Origin: Vallitaleaceae bacterium 9-2
GTDB lineage: Bacteria > Bacillota > Clostridia > Lachnospirales > Vallitaleaceae
DNA length: 64,000 nt
Assembly (NCBI GenBank): GCA_038396585.1
Contig: CP121691.1
Span: 372,001 to 436,000 of the forward strand
Reading direction: 5' to 3'
Shown here: positions 43,647 through 51,852 of the stretch, piece after piece
How the letters are laid out: each line of letters opens with the position of its first letter
Numbering within the stretch: the first letter of the stretch is position 1
Program-made: the position numbers and the translations under genes
The notes under the pieces: model-generated
Seen by the model: only the letters and a program-made list of their open reading frames with translations
What the model was told of the DNA's origin: nothing
The model's database searches: none

Positions 43647-44273
43647 ATGTATCATATACCCTGTAATAACAATACCGTTTGCAATAGTAATAAAAAAGAT
43701 CAAGGACACCGTTGCCGGGACAAGAAAAACCGACGCGGACCGAGTAGTTTTCATATGCAAGACGCAACAAAAGTATTTGAAAAAATAGGTCTAAAATCAG
43801 GAGATACTTTTTTGGACTTGGGTTGTGGCGCAGGAGATTATTCAATGCATGCAGCCACACTGGTGGATGCAATTGGGCGTGTATATGCACTAGATTGTTG
43901 GCCTGAACTGGTCGAGACACTCGAAGAAGAGGCAAAACAACTGGGCATCTATAATCTATATCCGGTTGTTGCCGATATTCGCCGAGAAGTCCCTTTTGAC
44001 AAGGGGACAATAGATGTTTGTATGATTGCTACAGTATTACATATGATGGATTTTCCTCTGCAGACAAGACGGGTATTTGAAGAAGTCAGACGCGTATTAA
44101 AGGAAGATGGGAAACTTGTGGTCCTTGAGTGCAAAAAAGAAAAAAGATTTTTTGGACCTTTGCTTGAATCGAGAATATCCCCTGAAATGCTTGAAAAAGA
44201 GTTGGTCCAATTTGGATTATACAAGGAGGACTATGTGGATTTAGGGGATAATTATATGATGATTTTTAGATAA
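43647..44273 (+). CDS. SAM-dependent methyltransferase (class I) with Cys-rich N-terminus
   Basis: A 208-residue protein. The class I SAM site is FLDLGCGAGDYSMHAA (motif I, about 55-70), with the acidic ribose ligand in VYALDCWPELVE and a later motif in GTIDVCMIATVLHMMDFP. The N-terminal 25 residues hold Cys6, Cys12, Cys23 and His21, which could bind a metal. The class resembles UbiE/ArsM-type small-molecule methyltransferases, but an arsenite-type Cys set is not complete, so the substrate is unknown. It starts 14 bp after the activase gene behind AAAGGAG, and is clearly in its operon. Confidence 0.88.
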   Translation: MYHIPCNNNTVCNSNKKDQGHRCRDKKNRRGPSSFHMQDATKVFEKIGLKSGDTFLDLGCGAGDYSMHAATLVDAIGRVYALDCWPELVETLEEEAKQLGIYNLYPVVADIRREVPFDKGTIDVCMIATVLHMMDFPLQTRRVFEEVRRVLKEDGKLVVLECKKEKRFFGPLLESRISPEMLEKELVQFGLYKEDYVDLGDNYMMIFR

Positions 44274-44300
44274 CTGTGGAAAAACGTGTTGAGCTACCGC

Positions 44301-44365
44301 TTGACAATTGGGTCTATATATACTAGGCTAAAGATAAGTCGATAAAGTATAGACCCAAGAGGTCT
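44301..44365 (+). promoter_or_regulatory. promoter region of the MerR gene with paired inverted repeats
   Basis: TTGACA (44301-44306) with a weak TAGGCT -10 (44324-44329) at 17 bp. GGGTCTATA (44310-44318) is an exact inverted copy of TATAGACCC (44348-44356), and AGACC (44351-44355) can instead pair with GGTCT (44361-44365). The three half-sites could be operator DNA; the two pairings share the middle arm. Confidence 0.5.
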
Positions 44366-44381
44366 GCCATGAGTACCTATA

Positions 44382-44417
44382 TAACCGATGTAGCTATAGC
44401 AGTAGCAACATCGGTTA
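44382..44417. repeat. 10-bp-stem hairpin in the MerR leader
   Basis: TAACCGATGT (44382-44391) and ACATCGGTTA (44408-44417) are perfect arms. The 16-nt centre itself holds the palindrome GCTATAGC (44393-44400). No T-run follows. It would form a strong RNA hairpin 55 nt before the start codon, or a DNA palindrome. Confidence 0.65.
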
Positions 44418-44472
44418 CATCATTATTACGACTATAAGGTTTGGAATTGATAAAAATTTAACGGAGGCGTGT

Positions 44473-45309
44473 GTGGTTATGGAAAAATTGTCGATTGGAC
44501 AAATGGCAAAACTTAATAATGTATCGAAGCAGGCGCTGCGATATTACGACAAAATGCAACTATTAGAACCACTGATAGTAGATGAAGAAACCGGATATCG
44601 TTATTATAGCATCAAGCAAAGTGCCCGTTTGGACATGATCCAATATATGAAATCCATAGGTATGACACTTAAAGACATTAAAAAGCAATTAGACCTTAAT
44701 GAACCCTCTTTTATTAAAAGCGTACTTCATAAAAATATGCATCAGATAGAAGAGCAGATTCGTGGGTTAGAATATCAAATGCGAGCGGTTGAACGTACGT
44801 TACGAAGCTATGAGCGCTATGAAACCGCGCCTCCCGACGGAACAATCATATTAGAGTATATCGAAAAACGTCAGATGTATTGTATTGATTCAGGATTGAA
44901 TTTTTATGATCATGGAATTGAAATGTATGAAAAAATGCTAAGAAAATTAAAGAACAGCTTGATAGCGAATAGACTCCCACAAATCTATTTTTGCAATGCA
45001 GGCACGTTGTTAACAAAAGAAAACTTGGAAAAAAGAAAATTTTATTCAAATGAGATCTTTGTTTTTGTCGATAATGATTATGTCCCTGAAAACCTAACCA
45101 TCCAAGTGCCGCCAAATATCTATCTATGTATCTATTGCGATAAATTTGAAAAAGAAAAAGCCTATATAAATCGGCTTCTGGATATGATTGCAGAGAAGGG
45201 GTATACGATAGTAGGAGACTATATATGTGAGGTCTTAGCAGAATTGCCGCTTTTAGAAGAAGCTGAACGGGGTATGTTTTTAAGACTACAGATACCTATT
45301 AAATTTTAA
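44473..45309 (+). CDS. MerR-family regulator with GyrI-like effector domain
   Basis: A 278-residue regulator. The MerR domain reads LSIGQMAKLNNVSKQALRYY, DKMQLLEP and ETGYRYYSIKQSARLDMIQY. A linker helix with many charged residues runs from about 85 to 120, and the C-terminal half is a GyrI-like effector-binding domain (PPNIYLCIYCDKFEKEK, then GDYICEVLAEL). GTG 44473 is 5 nt after ACGGAGG; ATG 44479 is the alternative. It lies 103 bp before the dehydrogenase gene at 45412, whose promoter has the 19-bp MerR-type spacing, so it probably activates that gene. Confidence 0.9.
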   Translation: MVMEKLSIGQMAKLNNVSKQALRYYDKMQLLEPLIVDEETGYRYYSIKQSARLDMIQYMKSIGMTLKDIKKQLDLNEPSFIKSVLHKNMHQIEEQIRGLEYQMRAVERTLRSYERYETAPPDGTIILEYIEKRQMYCIDSGLNFYDHGIEMYEKMLRKLKNSLIANRLPQIYFCNAGTLLTKENLEKRKFYSNEIFVFVDNDYVPENLTIQVPPNIYLCIYCDKFEKEKAYINRLLDMIAEKGYTIVGDYICEVLAELPLLEEAERGMFLRLQIPIKF

Positions 45310-45343
45310 TCTAAAATATTATTAAAAAAATAACAATCTTTCC

Positions 45344-45374
45344 TTGACATTATTCTAACAATAACCCTTATACT
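45344..45374 (+). promoter_or_regulatory. MerR-type promoter (19-bp spacer) of the dehydrogenase gene
   Basis: TTGACA (45344-45349) and TATACT (45369-45374) are 19 bp apart; TTATT-CTAAC-AATAA (45350-45364) is a perfect 5-bp inverted repeat in the spacer. The layout is nearly the same as at 34814-34844. The preceding MerR gene is the likely activator. Confidence 0.78.
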
Positions 45375-45411
45375 AAAATCAACAATAAAATTTTAGAAGG
45401 AGGATGTAATA

Positions 45412-46446
45412 ATGTTTAAAGAAAAGATTCGAGTGATTCAATATGGGTGTGGAAAGATGTCTAAGTATAGTCTTCGCTATCTTTATGAAAAGGGTGCAGA
45501 GATTGTTGGGGCAATCGACATTGATCCAGCTATCGTAGGAATGGATGTAGGTGATTATGCAGAGCTGGGCGTTAAGCTAGGGGTTACTATTAGAAGTGAT
45601 GCAGATGCAGTTCTTGACGAATGCGATGCAGATGTAGCACTGGTTACTTTGTTTAGCTTTATGGATGAGATGATGGTTCACTATGAAAAACTTGTAAGCC
45701 GCGGAATTAATGTTATTACAACGTGTGAAGAAGCAATCTATCCATGGACAACAGCTCCAACGATAACCAATAAGTTAGATAAGCTTGCAAAAGAAAACAA
45801 CTGTACAATTACCGGTTCAGGAATGCAAGATATTTACTGGGTGAATATGATTGGCTGTGTTGCTGGAGGCGTTCATCGAATCGATAAAATAGAAGGTGCA
45901 GTGAGTTACAACGTTGAGGAGTATGGACTAGCTCTTGCCAAAGCACATGGTGCAGGACTTACGCCAGAGGAGTTTGAAGAACAAATTGCACACCCTGAAA
46001 CGTTAGAACCAGCCTATGTCTGGAATTCAAATGAAGCATTATGTTCTAAAATGGGCTGGACCATTAAATCCCAGACACAAAAATGTATTCCATATTTTTA
46101 TGATACGGACTTATATTCAGAAACACTAGGAAAGACGATTCCTAAGGGGAACTGTATCGGTATGAGTGCTGTTGTAACCACTGAGACATTCCAAGGCCCA
46201 ATCATTGAGACGCAGTGTATTGGTAAAGTCTATGGACCGGAAGATGGAGACATGTGTGACTGGAAGATTACAGGAGAACCGGACACAACATTCTTTGTTA
46301 AAAAACCAGCAACGGTTGAGCATACATGTGCAACCATTGTGAATAGAATTCCATTGGTTCTTCAAGCACCAGCAGGATATTACACTATAGAAAAAATGGA
46401 TAATGTTGAATATCTTTCCTACCCAATGCAAATGCATTTAAAATAA
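45412..46446 (+). CDS. NAD(P)-dependent dehydrogenase, dihydrodipicolinate reductase-like (2,4-diaminopentanoate dehydrogenase family)
   Basis: A 344-residue cytosolic oxidoreductase. The N-terminal Rossmann fold has [20 protein letters not shown] (8-27) with the nucleotide loop, [14 protein letters not shown] for the ribose site, and [20 protein letters not shown]. The remaining part fits the dihydrodipicolinate-reductase-like group that includes 2,4-diaminopentanoate dehydrogenase of ornithine fermentation; [11 protein letters not shown] and [20 protein letters not shown] are typical. The other ornithine-degradation genes (ora, ort) are absent, so a different amino or oxo substrate is possible. 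ATG 45412 follows AGGAGG. The MerR-type promoter implies induction by a small molecule. Confidence 0.85.
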   Translation: MFKEKIRVIQYGCGKMSKYSLRYLYEKGAEIVGAIDIDPAIVGMDVGDYAELGVKLGVTIRSDADAVLDECDADVALVTLFSFMDEMMVHYEKLVSRGINVITTCEEAIYPWTTAPTITNKLDKLAKENNCTITGSGMQDIYWVNMIGCVAGGVHRIDKIEGAVSYNVEEYGLALAKAHGAGLTPEEFEEQIAHPETLEPAYVWNSNEALCSKMGWTIKSQTQKCIPYFYDTDLYSETLGKTIPKGNCIGMSAVVTTETFQGPIIETQCIGKVYGPEDGDMCDWKITGEPDTTFFVKKPATVEHTCATIVNRIPLVLQAPAGYYTIEKMDNVEYLSYPMQMHLK

Positions 46447-46531
46447 AAACCAAATTGAGCAAATCATATGCATAATGCGCTGGGAACATTTGTAGAAAAA
46501 TACCGTCCAACTTATATAGGAGGTATTTTAT

Positions 46532-47782
46532 ATGAAATTAATAAGTTTTTTAATGGTAGCGATACTTACATTGACTGCTTGTAGTGGATCTACAGCGGTG
46601 ACTGCTGACAATTTAATGTCAGGTATTAAGCGCAATGACATTGCACCAATAGTTCTTGATGATCCTCAAGAAAATCATGTGGACAAAACAACACAAGTAA
46701 TGGATTTTTCTCTTAGTCTTTTTGAAGAAGCCTATGAGGAAAAAAACATGCTTATCTCACCACTATCTGTTACTTGTGCGTTATCTATGGTGGCAAATGG
46801 TGCGAAAAATGAGACCCTTGTACAGCTAGAGGAAGCTCTTGGTACAGATATAGGCAGCCTAAATGAATATTTATATGCTTATAATACTTATCTTCCTACA
46901 GCTGACAAGTATAAGGTAGGTCTTGCTAATTCAATCTGGTTTAAGGACGAAGCATCTTTGACTGTGACGAAAGAGTTTTTGCAAACAAATAAAGATTACT
47001 ATGATGCAGAAATATACAAAGCTCCTTTTGATAATAACACAAAAAATGATATCAATGCTTGGGTTGATGAGAAAACGCATGGACAGATTGAAAAAATTTT
47101 GGATGAAAAAATTTCGGAAAATTCAGTTATGTATCTTATTAATGCCCTTTCTTTTGATGCTGAATGGTTGGATATTTATCAAGATAATTTTGTGAACGAA
47201 GGTGAGTTCATAACGCATGATGCTAAAAAAAGAACTGTCGATTTCATGTACAGCACAGAATACAATTATATCGAGCTCCCAACGGCTATTGGGTTTTCAA
47301 AGCCTTATGCAGATGAAAAATACTCGTTTGTGGGACTATTGCCTGATAAAGAGCTTACAATAGAAGAATTTATATCATCTTTGGATGGACAGGTACTTAT
47401 TGAGGCTGTAAAAAATAAGCAGGATGAAAAGGTTCAGGTATTTATGCCTAAATTTTCTTTCGACTATGATACAGAGCTTTCGGGAATATTAAAGAAAATG
47501 GGGATAACAGATGCTTTTGACATGAATGCAGCAAATTTTAGCGCTCTAGGGCAGTCGACTAACGGTAATATTTTCATAAATCGTGTTATTCACAAGACAA
47601 AAATTGAGGTTAATGAAAAAGGGACAAAGGCAGGAGCTATTACCGCAATAGAAATGAAGTCTGGGAGCGTTGAGCTTAATGAACCGAAGATAATCAATTT
47701 GAATCGCCCATTTTTCTTCATGCTCGTTGACAATGAATTCAGTATGCCGATATTTATTGGAGTATTAAATGACATTCCGTAA
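46532..47782 (+). CDS. lipoprotein serpin (serine protease inhibitor)
   Basis: A 416-residue serpin. The signal sequence has the lipobox LTAC, with Cys17 lipidated, so the protein sits on the outside of the membrane. The serpin core is clear: NMLISPLSVTCALSMVANGA, then VGLANSIWFKDEASL, SVMYLINALSFDAEWL and the breach strand NRVIHKTKIEVNEKG. The reactive-loop hinge reads GTKAGAITAIE, with small residues that permit loop insertion, so it should be inhibitory. The reactive bond lies in the following KSGSVELNEPK stretch but cannot be fixed. The ending reads NRPFFFMLVDNEFSMPIFIG. It may protect surface proteins from host or rival proteases. ATG 46532 follows AGGAGG; single gene. Confidence 0.93.
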   Translation: MKLISFLMVAILTLTACSGSTAVTADNLMSGIKRNDIAPIVLDDPQENHVDKTTQVMDFSLSLFEEAYEEKNMLISPLSVTCALSMVANGAKNETLVQLEEALGTDIGSLNEYLYAYNTYLPTADKYKVGLANSIWFKDEASLTVTKEFLQTNKDYYDAEIYKAPFDNNTKNDINAWVDEKTHGQIEKILDEKISENSVMYLINALSFDAEWLDIYQDNFVNEGEFITHDAKKRTVDFMYSTEYNYIELPTAIGFSKPYADEKYSFVGLLPDKELTIEEFISSLDGQVLIEAVKNKQDEKVQVFMPKFSFDYDTELSGILKKMGITDAFDMNAANFSALGQSTNGNIFINRVIHKTKIEVNEKGTKAGAITAIEMKSGSVELNEPKIINLNRPFFFMLVDNEFSMPIFIGVLNDIP

Positions 47783-47816
47783 AAAACACTTAATATTATA
47801 ATAGGCTGATTTTTTC

Positions 47817-48551
47817 CTAAGAAAAGTATTTCTTTTTATATTCCAAGGGCGTCATTCCAGATAGTTTTTTAAAAGTAATATTATAATAATTTTGATTATT
47901 AAATCCAGAAGCAAGAGCGACATCCAGTATTGAAGTATGATCTTCAAGAAGGAGGCTCTTGCTTTTTTCAATACGTATTTCATTTAATATGGAGGTAAAC
48001 GTTTTGCCGGTTTCTCGTTTAAGTAGCGTACAAAAATAGGATTTGCTAAGATCAAGATATGTCGCTACATCATCTAAGCTAATGTCTTCATCATACCTGG
48101 CATGCATACAATCAATTGCTTTTTTAATATGATAACTATGTTGACAATGATAATGACTGCAAGATAAGGACGTCTGCTCAAGCTCATATAAAAGGCTTAA
48201 TAAATTCGGAATAAGGCATTTGGGCTTATGAACAATACCTAAGGCATGGTTTGTGCCGCAAGAATGAGGCCCGAGTATATAAATACAATTCTTAGAGCGA
48301 ATACTATCAATATAACATAGGGTAAAGTGAAACTCTCCCTTATATGACTGGATACTGTATCTATGGGACTTCGAAGAAAAATCGTATTCAAGAGCCAAAT
48401 CAGTCACCTTATTGTCATCAAGTAATTGTTGAAAAATAGTATTATAGCCAAAAGAACCTATAATATTCCCTTTTTTGGATAAAGCTAATATAGGTAAATT
48501 TGTGCATATGAAAAAATTTTCTAGTGTGTTATTTATCATAGATTCGTTCAT
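47817..48551 (-). CDS. AraC-family transcriptional regulator
   Basis: A 244-residue regulator. The N-terminal 130 residues form a small sensor domain (LENFFICTNLPILALSKKGN onward) like those in many clostridial AraC proteins. The C-terminal AraC HTH contains ISLDDVATYLDLSKSYFCTL then LKRETGKTFTSILNEIRIEK, ILDVALASGFNNQNYYNITF and FKKLSGMTPLEYKK. I start at ATG 48551, preceded by GGGTGA, rather than at 48602, which lies far upstream without a ribosome site. It is divergent from the siderophore-importer operon, with a 14-bp palindrome between them, so control of iron uptake in the manner of Bacillus Btr is likely. Its own promoter carries a Fur-like sequence. Confidence 0.9.
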   Translation of the reverse strand: MNESMINNTLENFFICTNLPILALSKKGNIIGSFGYNTIFQQLLDDNKVTDLALEYDFSSKSHRYSIQSYKGEFHFTLCYIDSIRSKNCIYILGPHSCGTNHALGIVHKPKCLIPNLLSLLYELEQTSLSCSHYHCQHSYHIKKAIDCMHARYDEDISLDDVATYLDLSKSYFCTLLKRETGKTFTSILNEIRIEKSKSLLLEDHTSILDVALASGFNNQNYYNITFKKLSGMTPLEYKKKYFS

Positions 48552-48638
48552 TTTTTCACCCATTTCAAATAAATATAATAATAAAAGCATGAATATAATC
48601 AAATACTGTCGAAGTATCCTCTGTTATAATAACGAAAG

Positions 48639-48682
48639 TGATAATCAATATCAATAATAACAATGGCGTAATCTTTTGTCAA
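48639..48682 (-). promoter_or_regulatory. promoter of the AraC gene with a Fur-like box
   Basis: On the minus strand TTGACA (48682-48677), a 17-bp spacer and TATTAT (48659-48654). Just downstream, TGATAATCAATATCA (48639-48653) resembles the GATAAT-based Fur consensus, where it could block transcription when iron is plentiful. The box match is partial. Confidence 0.55.
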
Positions 48683-48687
48683 TATGA

Positions 48688-48701
48688 TTAGATGCATCTA
48701 A
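48688..48701. promoter_or_regulatory. 14-bp perfect palindrome between AraC gene and siderophore operon
   Basis: TTAGATGCATCTAA is its own reverse complement and lies 12 bp upstream of a possible -35 of the importer operon. Candidate binding site for an unidentified dimeric regulator. Confidence 0.5.
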
Positions 48702-48712
48702 AGAAGCTATGT

Positions 48713-48740
48713 TTGATATTAGAACATCAAAAAATAATTA
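48713..48740 (+). promoter_or_regulatory. possible promoter of the siderophore-importer operon
   Basis: TTGATA (48713-48718), a 16-bp spacer and TAATTA (48735-48740). TTTGAT (48712-48717) and ATCAAA (48726-48731) form an inverted repeat across the -35. A weak promoter that would suit activation by the divergent AraC protein. Confidence 0.4.
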
Positions 48741-48765
48741 GAGATACCTAGATAAAGGAGAAAAA

Positions 48766-49848
48766 ATGAAAAGAACAAAGATGATTAATATACCTATTAT
48801 GCTTGCATTATTTGTCATGCTGCTGAGTGCATGTGCAAATACGAGTGAACAAACTGGAGGCAATGAAGCAACGCCATCAGAAGAAGTCGTAACATCAGAA
48901 GAAGTCGCAACATCAGAAGAAACCCCAACATCAGAAGATACGACGACCCAAGAAGCTGGGAAGGTAGTGGAAGTTACAGATATACATGGAACAGTGACAG
49001 TTCCGGTTAATCCTAAGAGGGTTGTTGCACTAGATAATCGAACGTTTGAGACGCTATCGACTTGGGGGATTGAACTGGCAGCTGTTCCTAAAGCGGTTAT
49101 GCCTGGGGATATATCCTATGTTCAAGATGAAGCGGTTCAAGATATTGGAAATCACCGTGAGCCAAATCTAGAAATTATTGCAGCACTTGATCCGGAGCTT
49201 GTTATTGTTGGGCAACGTTTTTCAAGTTTTTATGCGGACATAAAAGCATTAGTGCCAAATGCAGCGGTTATTGATCTTACCTTTGATGTATCTGAGAGCG
49301 CAGGATCACCCGGAGAGAATTTGGTGAATGGATTAAAAGACTCGACAACAGTCCTAGGTCAAATCTTTGATAAGACAGAAGAAGCGACTCAATTAAATGC
49401 TGATTTTGATCAAGCAATTGAACAAGTACGATTGGCTTACAATGGAACAGATACCGTGATGAGTGTGATTGTCTCTGGAGGCGATGTGAATTTTTCGGCG
49501 CCAGGATCAGGTCGCGTGTGGGGACCGATGTATGAAATCTTTGGATGGGTGCCTGCCTTGGGACTAGACAATGCATCCTCAGACCATCAAGGAGATGACA
49601 TCTCTGTAGAAGCCATTGCCCAAAGCAATCCGGACTGGATTTTTGTCCTTGATCGTGACGCGGCTATTTCTACAATAACAGATGCGCTTCCTGCTCAAGA
49701 CGTTATTGATGAATCGCCGGCACTTCAAAATACAAAAGCGGTCATCGAAGACAAGATTATCTATGCACCGGCAGACACCTATACAAACGAGTCGATACAT
49801 ACGTATCTAGAGTTGTTTGAAGAAACGGCAAAAGCTTTTGAACAGTAA
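48766..49848 (+). CDS. iron-siderophore ABC transporter substrate-binding lipoprotein (YclQ-like)
   Basis: A 360-residue lipoprotein: signal with lipobox LLSAC, Cys23. Residues 37-60 are a Ser/Thr/Glu linker made of 6-residue repeats (SEEVVT, SEEVAT, SEETPT). The body is a type III (FecCD-partner) binding protein: VTDIHGTVTVPVNPKRVVAL, NLEIIAALDPELVIVGQRFS and a C-terminal domain joined by a long helix. It captures a ferric siderophore outside the cell and hands it to the permeases encoded next; similarity is closest to catecholate binders of the YclQ/CeuE kind. ATG 48766 follows AAAGGAG. First gene of a four-gene importer operon, divergent from an AraC regulator. Confidence 0.92.
   Translation: MKRTKMINIPIMLALFVMLLSACANTSEQTGGNEATPSEEVVTSEEVATSEETPTSEDTTTQEAGKVVEVTDIHGTVTVPVNPKRVVALDNRTFETLSTWGIELAAVPKAVMPGDISYVQDEAVQDIGNHREPNLEIIAALDPELVIVGQRFSSFYADIKALVPNAAVIDLTFDVSESAGSPGENLVNGLKDSTTVLGQIFDKTEEATQLNADFDQAIEQVRLAYNGTDTVMSVIVSGGDVNFSAPGSGRVWGPMYEIFGWVPALGLDNASSDHQGDDISVEAIAQSNPDWIFVLDRDAAISTITDALPAQDVIDESPALQNTKAVIEDKIIYAPADTYTNESIHTYLELFEETAKAFEQ
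48874..48945 (+). repeat. four tandem 18-nt repeats inside the siderophore-binding lipoprotein gene
   Basis: Units start at 48874, 48892, 48910 and 48928 and share the core CATCAGAAGA(A/T); units 1 and 2 differ at only two bases. They encode the linker between the lipid anchor and the binding domain. Slippage would change linker length by six residues without a frameshift. Confidence 0.8.
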
Positions 49849-49849
49849 T

Positions 49850-50824
49850 ATGAAAGAGCATAGTGTAATGACAAAGCGTACAGTTTTTACAAAATCTTTT
49901 CTGTTAGCATTACTTGTTGTTGTTATCTTAGGCGGCATTTCGTTGTTTACAGGTGTGTATGACATATATGGACAATCTGATGGTATGCAGATGTTTTTTA
50001 TAACACGTGTTCCTAGAACTGCGGCGTTGATGCTGACCGGAGCTGCCATGTCAATGGCAGGTCTGGTCATGCAACTCATTACGCAAAATCGTTTGGTAGA
50101 ATCAACGACCACAGGAACTATTGAGTGGGCAGGGTTAGGGCTTGTCCTAGTGTATCTATTGATTCCGGCGCCGACATTAGTCCAGAGAATGACAGGGGCA
50201 ATCATCTTTTCCTTTGTGGGAACGATGATTTTCTTTGTTTTTTTAAGGAAAATCAAGCTACGCTCATCGCTAATTGTTCCGATTATCGGTATGATGCTGG
50301 GTGCGGTGATTTCGGCAGTATCAACCTTCATTGGTTTATTCTTTCAGATGACACAAAATATTGAAAGTTGGTTTGTCGGATCATTTGCTTCAGTGCAAAT
50401 CGGGCGTTATGAATACTTATGGCTCATTGTTGGGATTACTTTTTGCATCTATATTTTTGCAGACCGTTTAACGCTGGCAGGCCTTGGCGAAGATATTTCG
50501 ACTAGCTTAGGCGTCAATTACAATCGTATCGTTTTACTGGGGACAGGGTTGATTTCATTTGCTGTGGGTATTGTTGCAGCTATTATTGGTAATCTTCCTT
50601 TTTTGGGGTTAATAGTGCCTAACATTGTATCCATGTATAGAGGTGATGACCTTAGAGGGAACCTACCTTGGGTGTGTCTTTTTGGTATGGGAACCATAAC
50701 CTTGTGTGATATTATCTCTCGAACGATAATTAAACCTTTTGAAGTTCCGGTTTCTTTAATTCTTGGGACGGTAGGGGCGATTGTATTTATTATCATCTTA
50801 TTGAAACAAAGGAGACAAGCATGA
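49850..50824 (+). CDS. iron-siderophore ABC transporter permease (FecCD family)
   Basis: A 324-residue FecCD-type permease with nine or ten helices. Typical parts are ITRVPRTAALMLTGAAMSMA near the start, TTTGTIEWAGLGLVLVYLL, the coupling region AGLGEDISTSLGVNYNRI and FLGLIVPNIVSMYRGDDLRG. It forms one half of the membrane channel with the next gene product. ATG 49850 overlaps nothing and starts 1 bp after the previous stop. It has no strong ribosome site, so translation is probably coupled; ATG 49868 is an alternative. It corresponds in order to yclN/ceuB of known operons, although I do not assign the symbol. Confidence 0.92.
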   Translation: MKEHSVMTKRTVFTKSFLLALLVVVILGGISLFTGVYDIYGQSDGMQMFFITRVPRTAALMLTGAAMSMAGLVMQLITQNRLVESTTTGTIEWAGLGLVLVYLLIPAPTLVQRMTGAIIFSFVGTMIFFVFLRKIKLRSSLIVPIIGMMLGAVISAVSTFIGLFFQMTQNIESWFVGSFASVQIGRYEYLWLIVGITFCIYIFADRLTLAGLGEDISTSLGVNYNRIVLLGTGLISFAVGIVAAIIGNLPFLGLIVPNIVSMYRGDDLRGNLPWVCLFGMGTITLCDIISRTIIKPFEVPVSLILGTVGAIVFIIILLKQRRQA

Positions 50825-51852
50825 GTGATATTGCATATATCGATAAGGAAAATCGGTCGGCAGGAGCTTTTCGTGAAAAAAAAGAGCGAAAAAAGTACTG
50901 GATAATCTTAAGCATATTGATTATATTGGGGGTTATAGCGGCTTATGGCCTTCTCGTTTACAACAATCCGGTACCGATAGATTCGCCTTCATTTGTTCCC
51001 GTTGTCCGTCGGCGTGTAGTAGCTGTTATTGCTATGTTGATTGCAGCGATTTGTCAAAGCCTATCAACGGTGGCTTTTCAGACGATTACCAACAATCGGG
51101 TCATTACCCCGTCGCTTTTAGGATTTGAAGCACTATATTCTACGATTCATACGACGACCATATTTTTTCTTGGAGCAACGACGTTTATTCAGTTTGTAGG
51201 GATTGGTTCATTTATCTTTCAAGTAGCTATGATGGTGATTATGTGTTTGATTTTATATGGATGGCTATTGTCAGGAAAGTTTGGTGATCTACAATTAATG
51301 CTTTTAGTTGGGGTCATCTTAGGAACCGGATTACGTTCTTTGTCATCCTTTATGCGACGTTTATTAGCACCGTCAGAGTTTGATATCTTACAGGCGCGAT
51401 TGTTTGGATCGGTCAACAATGCAGATGCTGCCTATTTTCCGGTAGCCATCCCAATTGTTATCGTTGTTGCCTGTCTGCTATTGGCATCATCCAATCGACT
51501 TAACGTCTTAGCGCTAGGCAAGAATATGAGTACGTCCTTAGGGATGAATCATCGCATGGGGGTCATCGTTAATCTTGTCTTGGTGTCTATATTGATGGCG
51601 GTATCAACCGCTTTAGTCGGTCCCTTGACATTTTATGGTTTTTTAGTCGCAACATTAAGCTATCAAATGGTGCCGACCTACGATCACAAATACCTGTTTC
51701 CCATGGCGCTTGCCATAGGTTTTTTAATTCTTACCGGGTCGTATTTTTTTATGTATCATATATTTAACGCTCAAGGAGTTGTGTCAATTATTATTGAGCT
51801 ATTTGGCGGTCTAACATTTTTGATTGTTATATTGAGAAAGGGAACATTATGA
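50821..51852 (+). CDS. iron-siderophore ABC transporter permease (FecCD family)
   Basis: A 343-residue FecCD-type permease. Residues 1-25 are a charged cytoplasmic start, and the first helix is about 28-46. Family stretches are PVVRRRVVAVIAMLIAAICQ, ITNNRVITPSLLGFEALYST, LGKNMSTSLGMNHRMGVIV and VGPLTFYGFLVATLSYQMVP. Together with the preceding permease it forms the channel, moving the ferric siderophore inward with ATP energy. It overlaps both neighbours by ATGA, which ensures equal synthesis of the operon proteins. Confidence 0.93.
   Translation: MSDIAYIDKENRSAGAFREKKERKKYWIILSILIILGVIAAYGLLVYNNPVPIDSPSFVPVVRRRVVAVIAMLIAAICQSLSTVAFQTITNNRVITPSLLGFEALYSTIHTTTIFFLGATTFIQFVGIGSFIFQVAMMVIMCLILYGWLLSGKFGDLQLMLLVGVILGTGLRSLSSFMRRLLAPSEFDILQARLFGSVNNADAAYFPVAIPIVIVVACLLLASSNRLNVLALGKNMSTSLGMNHRMGVIVNLVLVSILMAVSTALVGPLTFYGFLVATLSYQMVPTYDHKYLFPMALAIGFLILTGSYFFMYHIFNAQGVVSIIIELFGGLTFLIVILRKGTL

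Noticed and set aside
43612-44010. Minus-strand ORF of 132 codons
   Set aside because: It is the shadow of the methyltransferase gene, which has clear SAM motifs on the plus strand.
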